This document shows, one piece after another, positions 9,350 through 17,529 of a stretch of 64,000 nt of DNA. Every line of letters starts with the position of its first letter. Position 1 is the stretch's first letter. This DNA is from Pseudoteredinibacter isoporae_A (lineage in GTDB: Bacteria > Pseudomonadota > Gammaproteobacteria > Pseudomonadales > Cellvibrionaceae), in the NCBI RefSeq assembly GCF_040372805.1, contig NZ_BAABWJ010000008.1, positions 124,001-188,000 on the forward strand, read 5' to 3'. The position numbers and the translations under genes are program-made. The notes beneath the pieces are model-generated. The model searched no databases. It was given only the letters and a program-made list of their open reading frames with translations, and was not told the origin of the DNA.

Positions 9350-9973
9350 GTGAGTGTAGAGAGCGGTGATGTGTCGGTTTTGGCCGTGGCCCGTAAGGAC
9401 GATGACAAATTCGTAGAGCCGTTGCAGTTGGGTAAGCGTTTAAAGGAAATTCGCCTTGCCAACAGCTTGACCCTCGAAGAAGCCAGTAACCTGACGGGCC
9501 TGGCGCGCTCCACTCTGTCCAAGATCGAAAACGAGCAAATTTCGCCCACCTTCCAGGCTGTTCAGAAGCTGACTAAAGGCCTGGGTATCGACATCCCGCA
9601 ATTGTTTGTGCCACCGGCAGACGGCCCAGAAGCAACTGGGAGACGAGACGTTACCCGAAGAGACCAGGGCAAAGCTCACCCCACCAGCACCTATGAGCAT
9701 GAGTTACTGGCGTCGGACATCCGCCATAAAAAAATGGTGCCTTTCAAATGTACAGTACGGGCTCGGTCATTCGACGATTTTGAAGACTGGGTGCGTCACG
9801 AAGGTGAGGAATTCCTGTTGGTATTGTCTGGGCGTGTGGCGGTACATACTGAATTTTATGAGCCTGTTGAGCTCGAAGAAGGTGACAGCATGTATTACGA
9901 CGCCAAAATGGGGCATTGCCTGGTGTCGCTCAGCGAGGAGGATGCCCAAGTGCTGTGGGTGACAACCCGTTAG
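9350..9973 (+). CDS. XRE-cupin transcriptional regulator
   Basis: The 207-residue protein has an N-terminal XRE helix-turn-helix (about residues 25-80, LGKRLKEIRLANSLTLEEAS...LARSTLSKIENEQISPT) and a C-terminal cupin barrel (about 125-205, GEEFLLVLSGRVAVHTEF). This architecture is shared by regulators such as PuuR that bind a small ligand in the cupin. It starts with GTG. The gene lies 48 bases before the CvpA-like gene and may be co-transcribed with it. The target genes are not evident from context. Confidence 0.9.
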   Translation: MSVESGDVSVLAVARKDDDKFVEPLQLGKRLKEIRLANSLTLEEASNLTGLARSTLSKIENEQISPTFQAVQKLTKGLGIDIPQLFVPPADGPEATGRRDVTRRDQGKAHPTSTYEHELLASDIRHKKMVPFKCTVRARSFDDFEDWVRHEGEEFLLVLSGRVAVHTEFYEPVELEEGDSMYYDAKMGHCLVSLSEEDAQVLWVTTR

Positions 9974-10020
9974 TGTTTTGCGACCTGAGTGTGTAACACA
10001 AATAAATAAAAGGGGCGGGT

Positions 10021-11133
10021 ATGGGGCCGTTTAGTATCGTTTTATTCGTTAGTCTGATTGTTGGTTTGATGATTGGTTGGCGAAGTGGCTGGTTAACGAC
10101 ACTGATTCGCTTACTGTCTTTTATCGGCGCCTACGTTTTACTGTATCTGTATTTGAAACCCCTCGCGACGTATCTACAGCAGAGTGCTGAATTGAGCTAT
10201 CTGCTCAGTTATATGGCCGCAGGTGGCGGCATCCTGGTACTCGGTGGTCTGGCTATTTCACTAACGCTTCGTTTGTTGTTTGGCTTGTTGAAATTGTTCC
10301 TGCCCTGGCAGCCACCTTCGGAAGAGGACAAAGGCAGTGCTAAAAGCCCGGTGGGAGCCATTTTGGGGGGTAGTCTGGGAGCGGCATTCGCGCTGTTTTT
10401 AATTTGGTCCTTGTCGTTATTGTCTGTTCAGTTTCCTCAAATACAAGCGAAGCCGGAACAAACTTTTGATGTGAGGCTTGTTGAAACCTCACAAGATTTA
10501 ATGGGGTCGATCAGTGCTCAGTTGTTGCAGGTGGTTGGTGCCGAAAAGCAGGAACAGGCCATGGTGACCGCGATCATGCGGAATCCAGTCGAGAATGCCC
10601 AGCGTTTAAAGAGCATTGGCAGCAGCGATTCTTTCAAGCGGTTGATGCAGGATCGCAACAGTTTGACGTTAATGCGCAGTGGCAATAGCAAGGCGTTGGT
10701 GCAGGACAGAAAGTTTCAGGCGGTTATGCAGGAGCCTGCAATGAAAGCCTTGGTGGAAGAGAGTGGTTTAAATTCCAGCGACGATCAAGAAGAGTTGGCA
10801 AGTACGGTGAGCAGTGCCTTTACTCGTATGGATCGTTTGCGCCGGGACCCTAAAATACAACGGATTCTGCAAGACCCTGAACTGCAACGCCAGGTGCAAA
10901 ACAAGGATTATTTTGCTTTGTTCGCCAACCCTAAATTTGCCGAAATTCTTGAAGCATTTCAAAACCCTGAGCCCTCAACCGACGCTCCTAATGAGGGCGC
11001 GCTGGATGGAGGCAACGATGAGGCTGGTTCAAGCTTGGATGAAAAGGCGGACTATCCGGAACCCAGTGGCAAGGTATACCACTGGGTAGATTCTGACGGC
11101 CGCCATCACTACTCCGATAAAAAGCCGGATTGA
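10021..11133 (+). CDS. CvpA-like membrane protein with helical repeats and DUF4124-like tail
   Basis: The 370-residue protein begins at an ATG behind AAGGGGCGGG. The first 145 residues hold four hydrophobic helices in the pattern of the CvpA (colicin V production) family. A long polar region follows (about 150-315) with repeated short helical units of the kind RDPKIQRILQDPEL and NPKFAEILEAFQNPEP, reminiscent of STI1-like DP repeats. The C-terminus (YHWVDSDGRHHYSDKKP) matches the short DUF4124 type found on envelope proteins. The combination CvpA + repeats + DUF4124 is not one I know well. Function is unknown; an envelope-associated role is inferred. Confidence 0.75.
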   Translation: MGPFSIVLFVSLIVGLMIGWRSGWLTTLIRLLSFIGAYVLLYLYLKPLATYLQQSAELSYLLSYMAAGGGILVLGGLAISLTLRLLFGLLKLFLPWQPPSEEDKGSAKSPVGAILGGSLGAAFALFLIWSLSLLSVQFPQIQAKPEQTFDVRLVETSQDLMGSISAQLLQVVGAEKQEQAMVTAIMRNPVENAQRLKSIGSSDSFKRLMQDRNSLTLMRSGNSKALVQDRKFQAVMQEPAMKALVEESGLNSSDDQEELASTVSSAFTRMDRLRRDPKIQRILQDPELQRQVQNKDYFALFANPKFAEILEAFQNPEPSTDAPNEGALDGGNDEAGSSLDEKADYPEPSGKVYHWVDSDGRHHYSDKKPD

Positions 11134-11142
11134 GATCCGTCA

Positions 11143-11173
11143 GGAATGGCCCCGAGTTTCAGGTGGCTATTCC
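11143..11173. terminator. Hairpin between convergent genes, possible terminator
   Basis: GGAATGGCC pairs with GGCTATTCC (one G-U) around a 13-base loop, overlapping the stop codon of the minus-strand gene. There is no T run, so termination is only a guess. Confidence 0.35.
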
Positions 11174-12204
11174 GCTGCAAGCTTTTGGTAGCGATAACAA
11201 CCATCTTCGTCATAGCTTCGGCTGATCAGCCCCTGTTTCCACAAATGATTCAAGTGGGCCAGGGCTTCGCCCATCGCTAAACGGAACTGAATGCCTTGTA
11301 GTTCACGTTTGTAAATTACTTCGATGGTTTCTACTGCGCGCAGCGGATGTTCACAGGCTTCCAATAATCCATCCAAGTCCCGTTGGTGTCCCTGTTTCAA
11401 TTGGTTCAGGCGACTGTGCAGACCGTAAAATGGGTCGCCGTGGGATGGCAAGACCAGGCAATCTGTCGGCAAATCGAAAAACTTTTCCATCGAAACCAGA
11501 TATTCGCTCAAGGGCGACTGGTTGGGCTCCAAGGATTGCACACTGATATTGGGAGAGATTTTTGGCAGAATTTGATCACCCGATAATAAGATATTGAGTT
11601 CCGGACAATACAGGCAGGCGTGTTCGGGTGAGTGGCCATAGCCAATAATGACTTGCCAGTGGCGACCGCCAATGGTGAGTGTCTGGCCTTCGCTCAAGCG
11701 TTCATAACTGATGGGCAGTGGGGCGGTGATTTTTGAGAGACTGCCGGTATTTTTAATGAAGTCTTCCATTTGTTCTTCATTCAAACCACAGCGGTGGTAA
11801 AACTGAGTTAATTCCCAATTATCTTCGCGGTTATTGCCCTTGAACAAAGCGCGCGCGGTCAGGTATTCACGTTGACTGATGTAAAAGCTGGCGCGGTATT
11901 GATCGCACAACCAACCGGCCAAGCCCAGATGATCTGGGTGCAAATGTGTGGCGATCACACCAATCAGGGGCTTCTCCTGCATCATTCGCTTACAGATTTG
12001 TTGCCAAAGGTCTCGGGTTTCCTGGCTGCCAATACCGGTATCAACGATGTACCAGCCTTTCTCATCCTGTAACAAATACACATTAATATGTTTAGGGTGA
12101 AAGGGGACTGGCATACGAATCCAGTAGACGCCGGTTGCGACTTCGGTTAAATCGCCGGGCTCAGGAATGGCCAGGTCGCTGTATTCAATACTGTAGTCGC
12201 TCAT
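11167..12204 (-). CDS. MBL-fold metallohydrolase
   Basis: The 345-residue protein has the metallo-beta-lactamase fold. The metal motif HxHxDH is present (THLHPDHLGLAGW, about residues 86-98), with later ligand histidines in GHSPEHACLY and LPSHGDP. The C-terminal 90 residues look like the winged-helix extension (LACTB2-like) found in many hydrolases of this group. No signal peptide, so it is cytoplasmic. The substrate cannot be told; thioester, lactone and RNA substrates all occur in the superfamily. It is a single gene with its own promoter region. Confidence 0.9.
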   Translation of the reverse strand: MSDYSIEYSDLAIPEPGDLTEVATGVYWIRMPVPFHPKHINVYLLQDEKGWYIVDTGIGSQETRDLWQQICKRMMQEKPLIGVIATHLHPDHLGLAGWLCDQYRASFYISQREYLTARALFKGNNREDNWELTQFYHRCGLNEEQMEDFIKNTGSLSKITAPLPISYERLSEGQTLTIGGRHWQVIIGYGHSPEHACLYCPELNILLSGDQILPKISPNISVQSLEPNQSPLSEYLVSMEKFFDLPTDCLVLPSHGDPFYGLHSRLNQLKQGHQRDLDGLLEACEHPLRAVETIEVIYKRELQGIQFRLAMGEALAHLNHLWKQGLISRSYDEDGCYRYQKLAAE

Positions 12205-12551
12205 ATCACTCTCTCTTTATCGGCTGGCCGGGCGTATTCTTTTTTTACTTACGGGGTTCTGTATGCCAGGGCCTTTTATTATAGGCCCGCGGGCTTAGGT
12301 CTACCCGTTTATTTGTGTGCAAATACCCATGGGAATTGTAGCGAATGTGCGGCTTGTAAACACAGTATGAAAGCGGCTGGCTTTCACCCGTGTTACGCGA
12401 CATAATTTCTACCTCTTAATACTAGGTGTTCCCGCTGTTTGAACAATGGTAAAAAGGATCAAGCAATCTGTCTAAAAAGGACAATTGCGGCATTTTTAGA
12501 CACGATTTAACAATGCCAGAGCTGAATAACCCTAAAAAGGAAAAGACGCGA
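12205..12551. other. Divergent intergenic region with several inverted repeats
   Basis: The 347 bases separate the MBL-fold gene and the AbgB-like gene. Besides promoters they hold three structures: GGGCCT/AGGCCC near 12269-12285, an extended imperfect hairpin at 12359-12394 (AACAC...TGAAAGC / GCTTTCA...GTGTT) and the strong repeat at 12469-12502. I see no gene. Confidence 0.5.
12469..12502. promoter_or_regulatory. Inverted repeat upstream of AbgB-like gene, candidate operator
   Basis: TGTCTAAAAA (12469-12478) and TTTTTAGACA (12493-12502) are a perfect 10-bp inverted repeat with a 14-bp spacer, ending about 50 bases before the chosen start of the hydrolase. It may be a dimeric regulator site or a leader hairpin. 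Confidence 0.5.
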
Positions 12552-14024
12552 ATGATGAAATCCCTTAAGCGCCTGTCTGTCACAGCCCTCAGTGGCTTGA
12601 GTGCACTGGCATTATCCCATACGAGCTTTGCTGCTGAAAAAAGTCCCAATGCCTTGTTTGTCGAGCAATCGGTTGCCAAACAGGAAGCGCAATCCACCGG
12701 TCTGGCTGATCAGTTATGGTCCTGGGCTGAAATGGGTTATCAGGAATATAAAAGCTCTGCGGAAATGCAGCGCTTGTTGACGCAGGCGGGTTTCAATATC
12801 GAGAAGGGCCTGGCGGGCACCGAAACCGCCTTTGTGGCGACCTATGGAAAAGGCGGCCCGGTGATTGGTATTCTCGCTGAAATGGATGCTTTGCCTGGTT
12901 TCAGCCAAGCGGCTAAGCCTGAGAAGGTTGCGGAAGAGGGAATGAATTCTGGTCACGCCTGTGGCCATCATTTGTTCGGTGCAGGTTCGTTGACCGCTGC
13001 AATTGCCGTGAAAGAATGGTTGGCGGCGAATAAGGTGCCAGGGCAAATTCGTTTATACGGAACGCCGGCCGAAGAGGGGGGCTCCGGTAAAGTGTACATG
13101 GTGCGCGCAGGCTTGTTTGATGATGTTGACATCATGCTGCACTGGCACCCGGCCAATAAAAACATTGCTCCAGTGGGGACCTCGCTGGCGAATAAATCCG
13201 CCAAGTTTCGTTTTCATGGTATCGCGTCCCATGCTTCTGCGGCGCCTCAATATGGCCGCTCCGCTTTGGACGGCGTAGAAGCGATGAACATCATGGTCAA
13301 TATGATGCGCGAGCACATTCCCAGTAATGCGCGTATTCACTATGTCATTACCAATGGCGGCGAAGCGCCGAATGTCGTACCGGAATTTGCGGAAGTTTTT
13401 TACTATGTGCGCAGCCCGGCCGCGGAATCTCTGGTGCCCATTTGGGAGCGTGTTGAAGATATCGCCCGAGCCGCTGCAATGGGAACAGGCACCAAGGTGG
13501 AATGGGAAGTTATCCATGGCAATCACAGTGTGCTACCCAATGTGGCCTTGGCGGAACTCATGCACAACAGTCTGGAGCAGTTTGGTGGCTTTAACTACAG
13601 CCCTGCAGAACAGGCGTTTGCCGATAAAATTCGCTTAAGTCTTGGTGAGCGTGGCGAAAAAGCCGTCGGTGATGAAGCTAAAATTTACCCTTTCAGCAAA
13701 GCCATTAATTCTTCCGGTGGATCGACGGATGTGGGCGATGTCAGCTGGGTAGTTCCAACGGTTGGCCTGCGCACGGCAACTTGGGTGCCAGGTACGTCGG
13801 CCCACAGCTGGCAAGCCGTAGCGGCTGGCGGCACCAGTATTGGCCACAAAGGCATGTTGTTGGCTGCCAAAACCATGGCGACGACTATGATCGATCTGTA
13901 CCAGCAACCCGCCGTTATCGCTCAAGCGAAAGCGGAGTTTGATGAGCGCCGCGGTAAAAATTTCGAGTACAAAGCATTGCTGGGCGATCGTCAGCCACCT
14001 TTGGACTACCGTGTCAAAAAATAA
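12552..14024 (+). CDS. Exported M20 amidohydrolase, AbgB-like
   Basis: The 490-residue protein closely follows the p-aminobenzoyl-glutamate hydrolase subunit AbgB pattern: GHACGHHLFGAGSL, YGTPAEEGGSGK, HWHPAN, STDVGDVSW and TSAHSWQAVAAGGTSIGHKG. These motifs carry the metal ligands and active-site residues of the M20D peptidases, which cleave amide bonds of N-acyl amino acids. Unlike cytoplasmic AbgB, it begins with a signal peptide (MMKSLKRLSVTALSGLSALA...SFA), so it probably works in the periplasm. I chose the ATG of MMKSL, behind AAGGA; the longest frame adds 13 residues. No AbgA partner is adjacent, but a second exported M20 enzyme lies at 19081. The substrate is unproven. Confidence 0.88.
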   Translation: MMKSLKRLSVTALSGLSALALSHTSFAAEKSPNALFVEQSVAKQEAQSTGLADQLWSWAEMGYQEYKSSAEMQRLLTQAGFNIEKGLAGTETAFVATYGKGGPVIGILAEMDALPGFSQAAKPEKVAEEGMNSGHACGHHLFGAGSLTAAIAVKEWLAANKVPGQIRLYGTPAEEGGSGKVYMVRAGLFDDVDIMLHWHPANKNIAPVGTSLANKSAKFRFHGIASHASAAPQYGRSALDGVEAMNIMVNMMREHIPSNARIHYVITNGGEAPNVVPEFAEVFYYVRSPAAESLVPIWERVEDIARAAAMGTGTKVEWEVIHGNHSVLPNVALAELMHNSLEQFGGFNYSPAEQAFADKIRLSLGERGEKAVGDEAKIYPFSKAINSSGGSTDVGDVSWVVPTVGLRTATWVPGTSAHSWQAVAAGGTSIGHKGMLLAAKTMATTMIDLYQQPAVIAQAKAEFDERRGKNFEYKALLGDRQPPLDYRVKK

Positions 14025-14086
14025 ACGCAGTAAGGCATAGCTTTATCTCAAGGTTGTTGAGTAATAGTGCACAAAGCGTTTAGCGT

Positions 14087-14112
14087 AAAGCCGCCTATTG
14101 GCGGCTTTTTTG
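14087..14112 (+). terminator. Rho-independent terminator after AbgB-like gene
   Basis: AAAGCCGCC and GGCGGCTTT flank a four-base loop and are followed by a T run, about 65 bases after the stop. Confidence 0.9.
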
Positions 14113-14211
14113 TGAGCCGTCTCCGGTCAACGTTTTAGATGGGCGGTTTGGGGGAGTTGGTTTCGGAAAACACGGGCGTAACATGCAGCGTACATACGGA
14201 GTAGCATATTT

Positions 14212-14820
14212 ATGGATCCGCAGGAACTTGGTAGGAAGTACGACAAAATTGCCCAATGGTGGCACGACCGACACCAAGACTCAGAATATGGCGTGACGCA
14301 GTGTGAGCGAGCTCTGCGTTACGCTGTTGATCGAGAAGACTTCCAAGGTGGCGAGGCACTGGATATTGGTTGTGGCGCTGGCGGTCGTTTGGTTCGAGCT
14401 CTGGAAGAAAAAGGTTTCTCGATCACGGGACTGGATGTGTCGGTCGAAATGATCAAGCTGGCCAGCGCGCAGCATCCTGAGCACAATTTTTATCACCAGG
14501 ACATCTGTGACTGGCAGGTGGATAAGAACTATGACTTTATTCTCGCCTGGGACAGTTTGTTTTGTTTGCCTTATGAGCAACAGGAGCCAGTGTTGGAAAA
14601 ACTCTGCAGCTGCCTAAGCCCTGGGGGTGTATTTGTGTATACCTTGGGTGATGGTGACGGTTGGCATACGGACACCTGGCTTGAAGATGAGTTTTATTAC
14701 AGTTCGATCGGTATCGAGAAAAACATTCAGTGCTTACTGACTCAAGGTATGGCGATCAAACATGTCGAGTTGGATCAGTATCCAGAAAAGCATGTGTATA
14801 TCATCGCAAGTAAGATCTAG
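14212..14820 (+). CDS. Class I SAM-dependent methyltransferase
   Basis: The 202-residue protein has the SAM-binding motif I, ALDIGCGAGGRL (about residues 47-58), the acidic post-I residue in ITGLDVS, and a later FILAWDSLFCLP motif IV region. This is the generic UbiE/small-molecule methyltransferase fold. The substrate is not predictable. The start ATG follows GGAG. Its TAG stop overlaps the TAG of the convergent MATE gene within one CTAG. Confidence 0.88.
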   Translation: MDPQELGRKYDKIAQWWHDRHQDSEYGVTQCERALRYAVDREDFQGGEALDIGCGAGGRLVRALEEKGFSITGLDVSVEMIKLASAQHPEHNFYHQDICDWQVDKNYDFILAWDSLFCLPYEQQEPVLEKLCSCLSPGGVFVYTLGDGDGWHTDTWLEDEFYYSSIGIEKNIQCLLTQGMAIKHVELDQYPEKHVYIIASKI

Positions 14821-16217
14821 CCCGTGCCCATATGTGGGCGTAACCAGACCTTAGAATAAAAACGGTAGAAAATCAAAACCGCTTTCACGATATAGTCGGC
14901 GATCAGCGCGCCAAATATCCATTCCACCGGCAGCCCTAAAAACTTAAACAACAGGGCAGCAGCCATTCGAGTGAGCAGAAAACCACAGAAAGTAGACAGC
15001 AGAGGAAAGCGGGTGTCACCTGCGCCGCGCAGTGCCCCACCTAAGGCAAAGTCGACTGCCATCAGAGGTTGTGAAATACCGAGCATCAATAAAAACACAG
15101 CGGTCAGGCGTATCACCTCAGGATCGTTCACCATAAAACTTGCCAGTGGTGTAGCAAAGTAAATGGTGAGTCCGCCCATGATGGTCATGGTTAACACAGC
15201 CCAAAACAAAGTGCGATACCCAATGCCGACGGCGCGGTCCGGGTTTCCCGCCCCCAGCTCCTGACCAACGAGTGCAGACGCCGCTACGCCAAAGCCGGCA
15301 CCAATCACGATGGTTATGGATAAAATGCCTAGGCCCACCCCATAGGCTGCGAAGGCTTCGGTGCTGTATGTGGCGACGACGCTCAGAAATAAAAACAGTG
15401 CGATTTGAATAACGAGTTGCTCCGCGATGGCGGGGTAGGAAATCGCCCAGAGTTTTTTAACCGCGTGCCAGTCCCGTTTTATATTACTGTCTCGATAAGG
15501 CAGTTGCAGGCAATGGCGTCGCCACAGTACCCAGGTAAACATGCTGCCAATAACGTAGGCAATTCCGCCGCCGAGGGCGGTACCGCGAATTCCCAGTTCA
15601 GGGATGTTCAACAGGGGCCAGCCGTAAGTCAGTGCCGCACATAATGGAAGAAACAGTGCGTTGCACAGCGCTGTGATATACAGCGGCACCCAGCCGTCGC
15701 CGGTAGCGCGTAAGGCTGAAGTAATCAATACAATGATGGCAAAGTTTGCGTTAAAAGCACTGGAAAATCGCACGTAATCAATAGTGGCTTCCTTTGCAGG
15801 TCCTGCCAGTTGAAAGACGTCTGCAAGGTGTGGCACGAGCCACATAAAGATCAGGCTCGCGACAATACTCAAAGCAATACCGAGCTTTACACTCAAGCTG
15901 GCAAACAGTGCGGCATCGTGGGGTTTTTTGGCGCCCCAGGCGTGAGCAATCAAGGCTGTTGCTCCGGCGCTTAAGCCCATGATACCGGCATACACAATGA
16001 AAAAGATTCTTGAGCCTGTCGTAACTGCGGCCACTTCGGCTGTGCCTAAAGTGGCGACAATTTTGATCACCGCGAGGTTAACCAGATTGAAAATCAGAAA
16101 AAGAGAGATGCTGGGCAGGGCAAGTCCGAGAATGCTGGGGCCTGCTTGTGTATTCTGATTGGCCTCTCGCTTGGCACCCTCTGGATGTGGTTTGGCTTGG
16201 CGCGCGTCAGTGTCCAT
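14817..16217 (-). CDS. MATE family efflux transporter
   Basis: From the ATG of MDTDARQ the product has 466 residues, a usual length for MATE proteins, with about 12 hydrophobic helices after a polar N-terminus of about 35 residues. Internal family features include ALPSISLFLIF in helix 1, the repeated GIGYRTLFWA-type loops and the LGGALRGAGDTRFPL segment. It would export organic cations or drugs against Na+ or H+ across the inner membrane. A GTG 81 bases upstream (MLQRTRAKN) keeps the frame open, and neither start has a good ribosome site, so the start is uncertain. Confidence 0.88.
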   Translation of the reverse strand: MDTDARQAKPHPEGAKREANQNTQAGPSILGLALPSISLFLIFNLVNLAVIKIVATLGTAEVAAVTTGSRIFFIVYAGIMGLSAGATALIAHAWGAKKPHDAALFASLSVKLGIALSIVASLIFMWLVPHLADVFQLAGPAKEATIDYVRFSSAFNANFAIIVLITSALRATGDGWVPLYITALCNALFLPLCAALTYGWPLLNIPELGIRGTALGGGIAYVIGSMFTWVLWRRHCLQLPYRDSNIKRDWHAVKKLWAISYPAIAEQLVIQIALFLFLSVVATYSTEAFAAYGVGLGILSITIVIGAGFGVAASALVGQELGAGNPDRAVGIGYRTLFWAVLTMTIMGGLTIYFATPLASFMVNDPEVIRLTAVFLLMLGISQPLMAVDFALGGALRGAGDTRFPLLSTFCGFLLTRMAAALLFKFLGLPVEWIFGALIADYIVKAVLIFYRFYSKVWLRPHMGTG

Positions 16218-16447
16218 GAAGGTTTGGCTATTCCGCTGTGGTGAGCCGCCAGTTGCTCCTGTGTTTCCCCCGTTCTTTGCCCGTGTTCTTTGCAGCACGA
16301 GTGTTTGATGTTAGGGAACCGTGAAAGGCAGGAAGCGGCATTTTGATTATCCGCTCAGTGTAACAGCCCTGTCGATTTTCTGAACAGGGCCATTGTGTCA
16401 CCCTAAATGGTGCGAAATGGTCATGCCTTCATCGGCGGCCAATACCC

Positions 16448-17374
16448 TCAGGATTCTGGCGCTTCTACTTTCTGTTCCGGATTTAGAATCGCGAGAATAC
16501 GTTGCCGCGGAGTCATGATCAGTACATTACCAAGCAACACCAGACACAAGCCCATGACGCTGAGCCAAGTCCATTGAAAATTTTCGAACCACGCCGAAAG
16601 TTGCAGGGCGATAACGGGAAACAACAGGCTCGCGTAGGATGCCTTGTCGGCACCCAGGCGACCGACCAGGGTCAGGTAGCAGCTGAAAGCGATGATGGAT
16701 CCGAACACCGAGAGGTACATCAGTGACACGATGTATTCCGTGCGCGTATCAAAATTGAATTCAAGCCCCATTACGGCGGCAACCAGCATCATGCTTAAGG
16801 CGCCGTAGCTCATGCCAAAGGCATTAGCCTGCAGAACGGGAATGCTGCGTTGCTGATTGTGGGATGACACAATATTCCCAAGTGAGGCACAGTAGGTCGC
16901 TCCCAGTCCCAGGGCCAAAGCGACCCAAATATCGCCGCCTTGGCTCTCGACGGCGGCCAGTTCTGGCCAAAATACCATGGCAATACCACAGATACCGATA
17001 CAGGCCGCGAGCAACACGTGCATCTGAATCGGTCGCCCAAGAAACAGTCGTCCATTGAGTATGTTTAAAAATACAATGCCCGCAAAAATAACAGCGACCA
17101 AACCGGAGCTGATGCGTTCGGTGGTGAGATACATCAACCAGTAATTCAAACCGAATAAAAAGTTGCCCTGCAAAAACATCGACAAATGTTCACGCCATCC
17201 AAACCGCAAACGTTTGTTGAGCAGGGCACAGAAGAGCATCAGTAGAATGCCAGCCAGCGCAAAGCGATAGGCCACCGAGACCAGTGGTGCCACTTCTCCC
17301 AATTGAAAGGTAATGGCGATCCAGGTTGAGCCCCAGATCAGAACGGTGGTCAAGTACAGGCTGATATTGTTCAC
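16448..17374 (-). CDS. EamA/DMT family transporter
   Basis: The 308-residue protein has ten predicted membrane helices in two EamA repeats (about 5-135 and 150-290; WGSTWIAITFQLGEVAPLVSVAYRFALAG is the first repeat signature). Members export amino acids, metabolites or drugs across the inner membrane. It starts with GTG. It is divergent from a MocR regulator, a common arrangement in which the regulator controls the transporter. A hairpin (GCCCTGT/ACAGGGC, 16366-16390) lies beyond its stop but lacks a T run. Confidence 0.9.
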   Translation of the reverse strand: MNNISLYLTTVLIWGSTWIAITFQLGEVAPLVSVAYRFALAGILLMLFCALLNKRLRFGWREHLSMFLQGNFLFGLNYWLMYLTTERISSGLVAVIFAGIVFLNILNGRLFLGRPIQMHVLLAACIGICGIAMVFWPELAAVESQGGDIWVALALGLGATYCASLGNIVSSHNQQRSIPVLQANAFGMSYGALSMMLVAAVMGLEFNFDTRTEYIVSLMYLSVFGSIIAFSCYLTLVGRLGADKASYASLLFPVIALQLSAWFENFQWTWLSVMGLCLVLLGNVLIMTPRQRILAILNPEQKVEAPES

Positions 17375-17389
17375 GGTCGTTCACTCATT

Positions 17390-17495
17390 GCTATGGTTTT
17401 GGGTTTATGAAAAGATAAGTCATTCTTGCCTGACAATACATGTACAGTTTGCGATACAGTATATGCCACTGTCATGGTGCTTTTACCGATACAGT
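17390..17495. promoter_or_regulatory. Candidate MocR operator region with ACAGT and GCTATGGTTTT repeats
   Basis: Between the EamA and MocR starts, GATACAGT occurs at 17453-17460 and 17488-17495, a related TACAGT is at 17443-17448, and an inverted ACTGT is at 17468-17472. GCTATGGTTTT is at 17390-17400 and recurs twice upstream of the M20 gene (20510 and 20560). MocR/GabR-type regulators often bind directly repeated half-sites, so these are reasonable operator candidates. Assignment to this regulator is inference. Confidence 0.45.
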
Positions 17496-17529
17496 TTTCA
17501 CGCCGGATCGATCGGCGAAGGAGCCCCCA

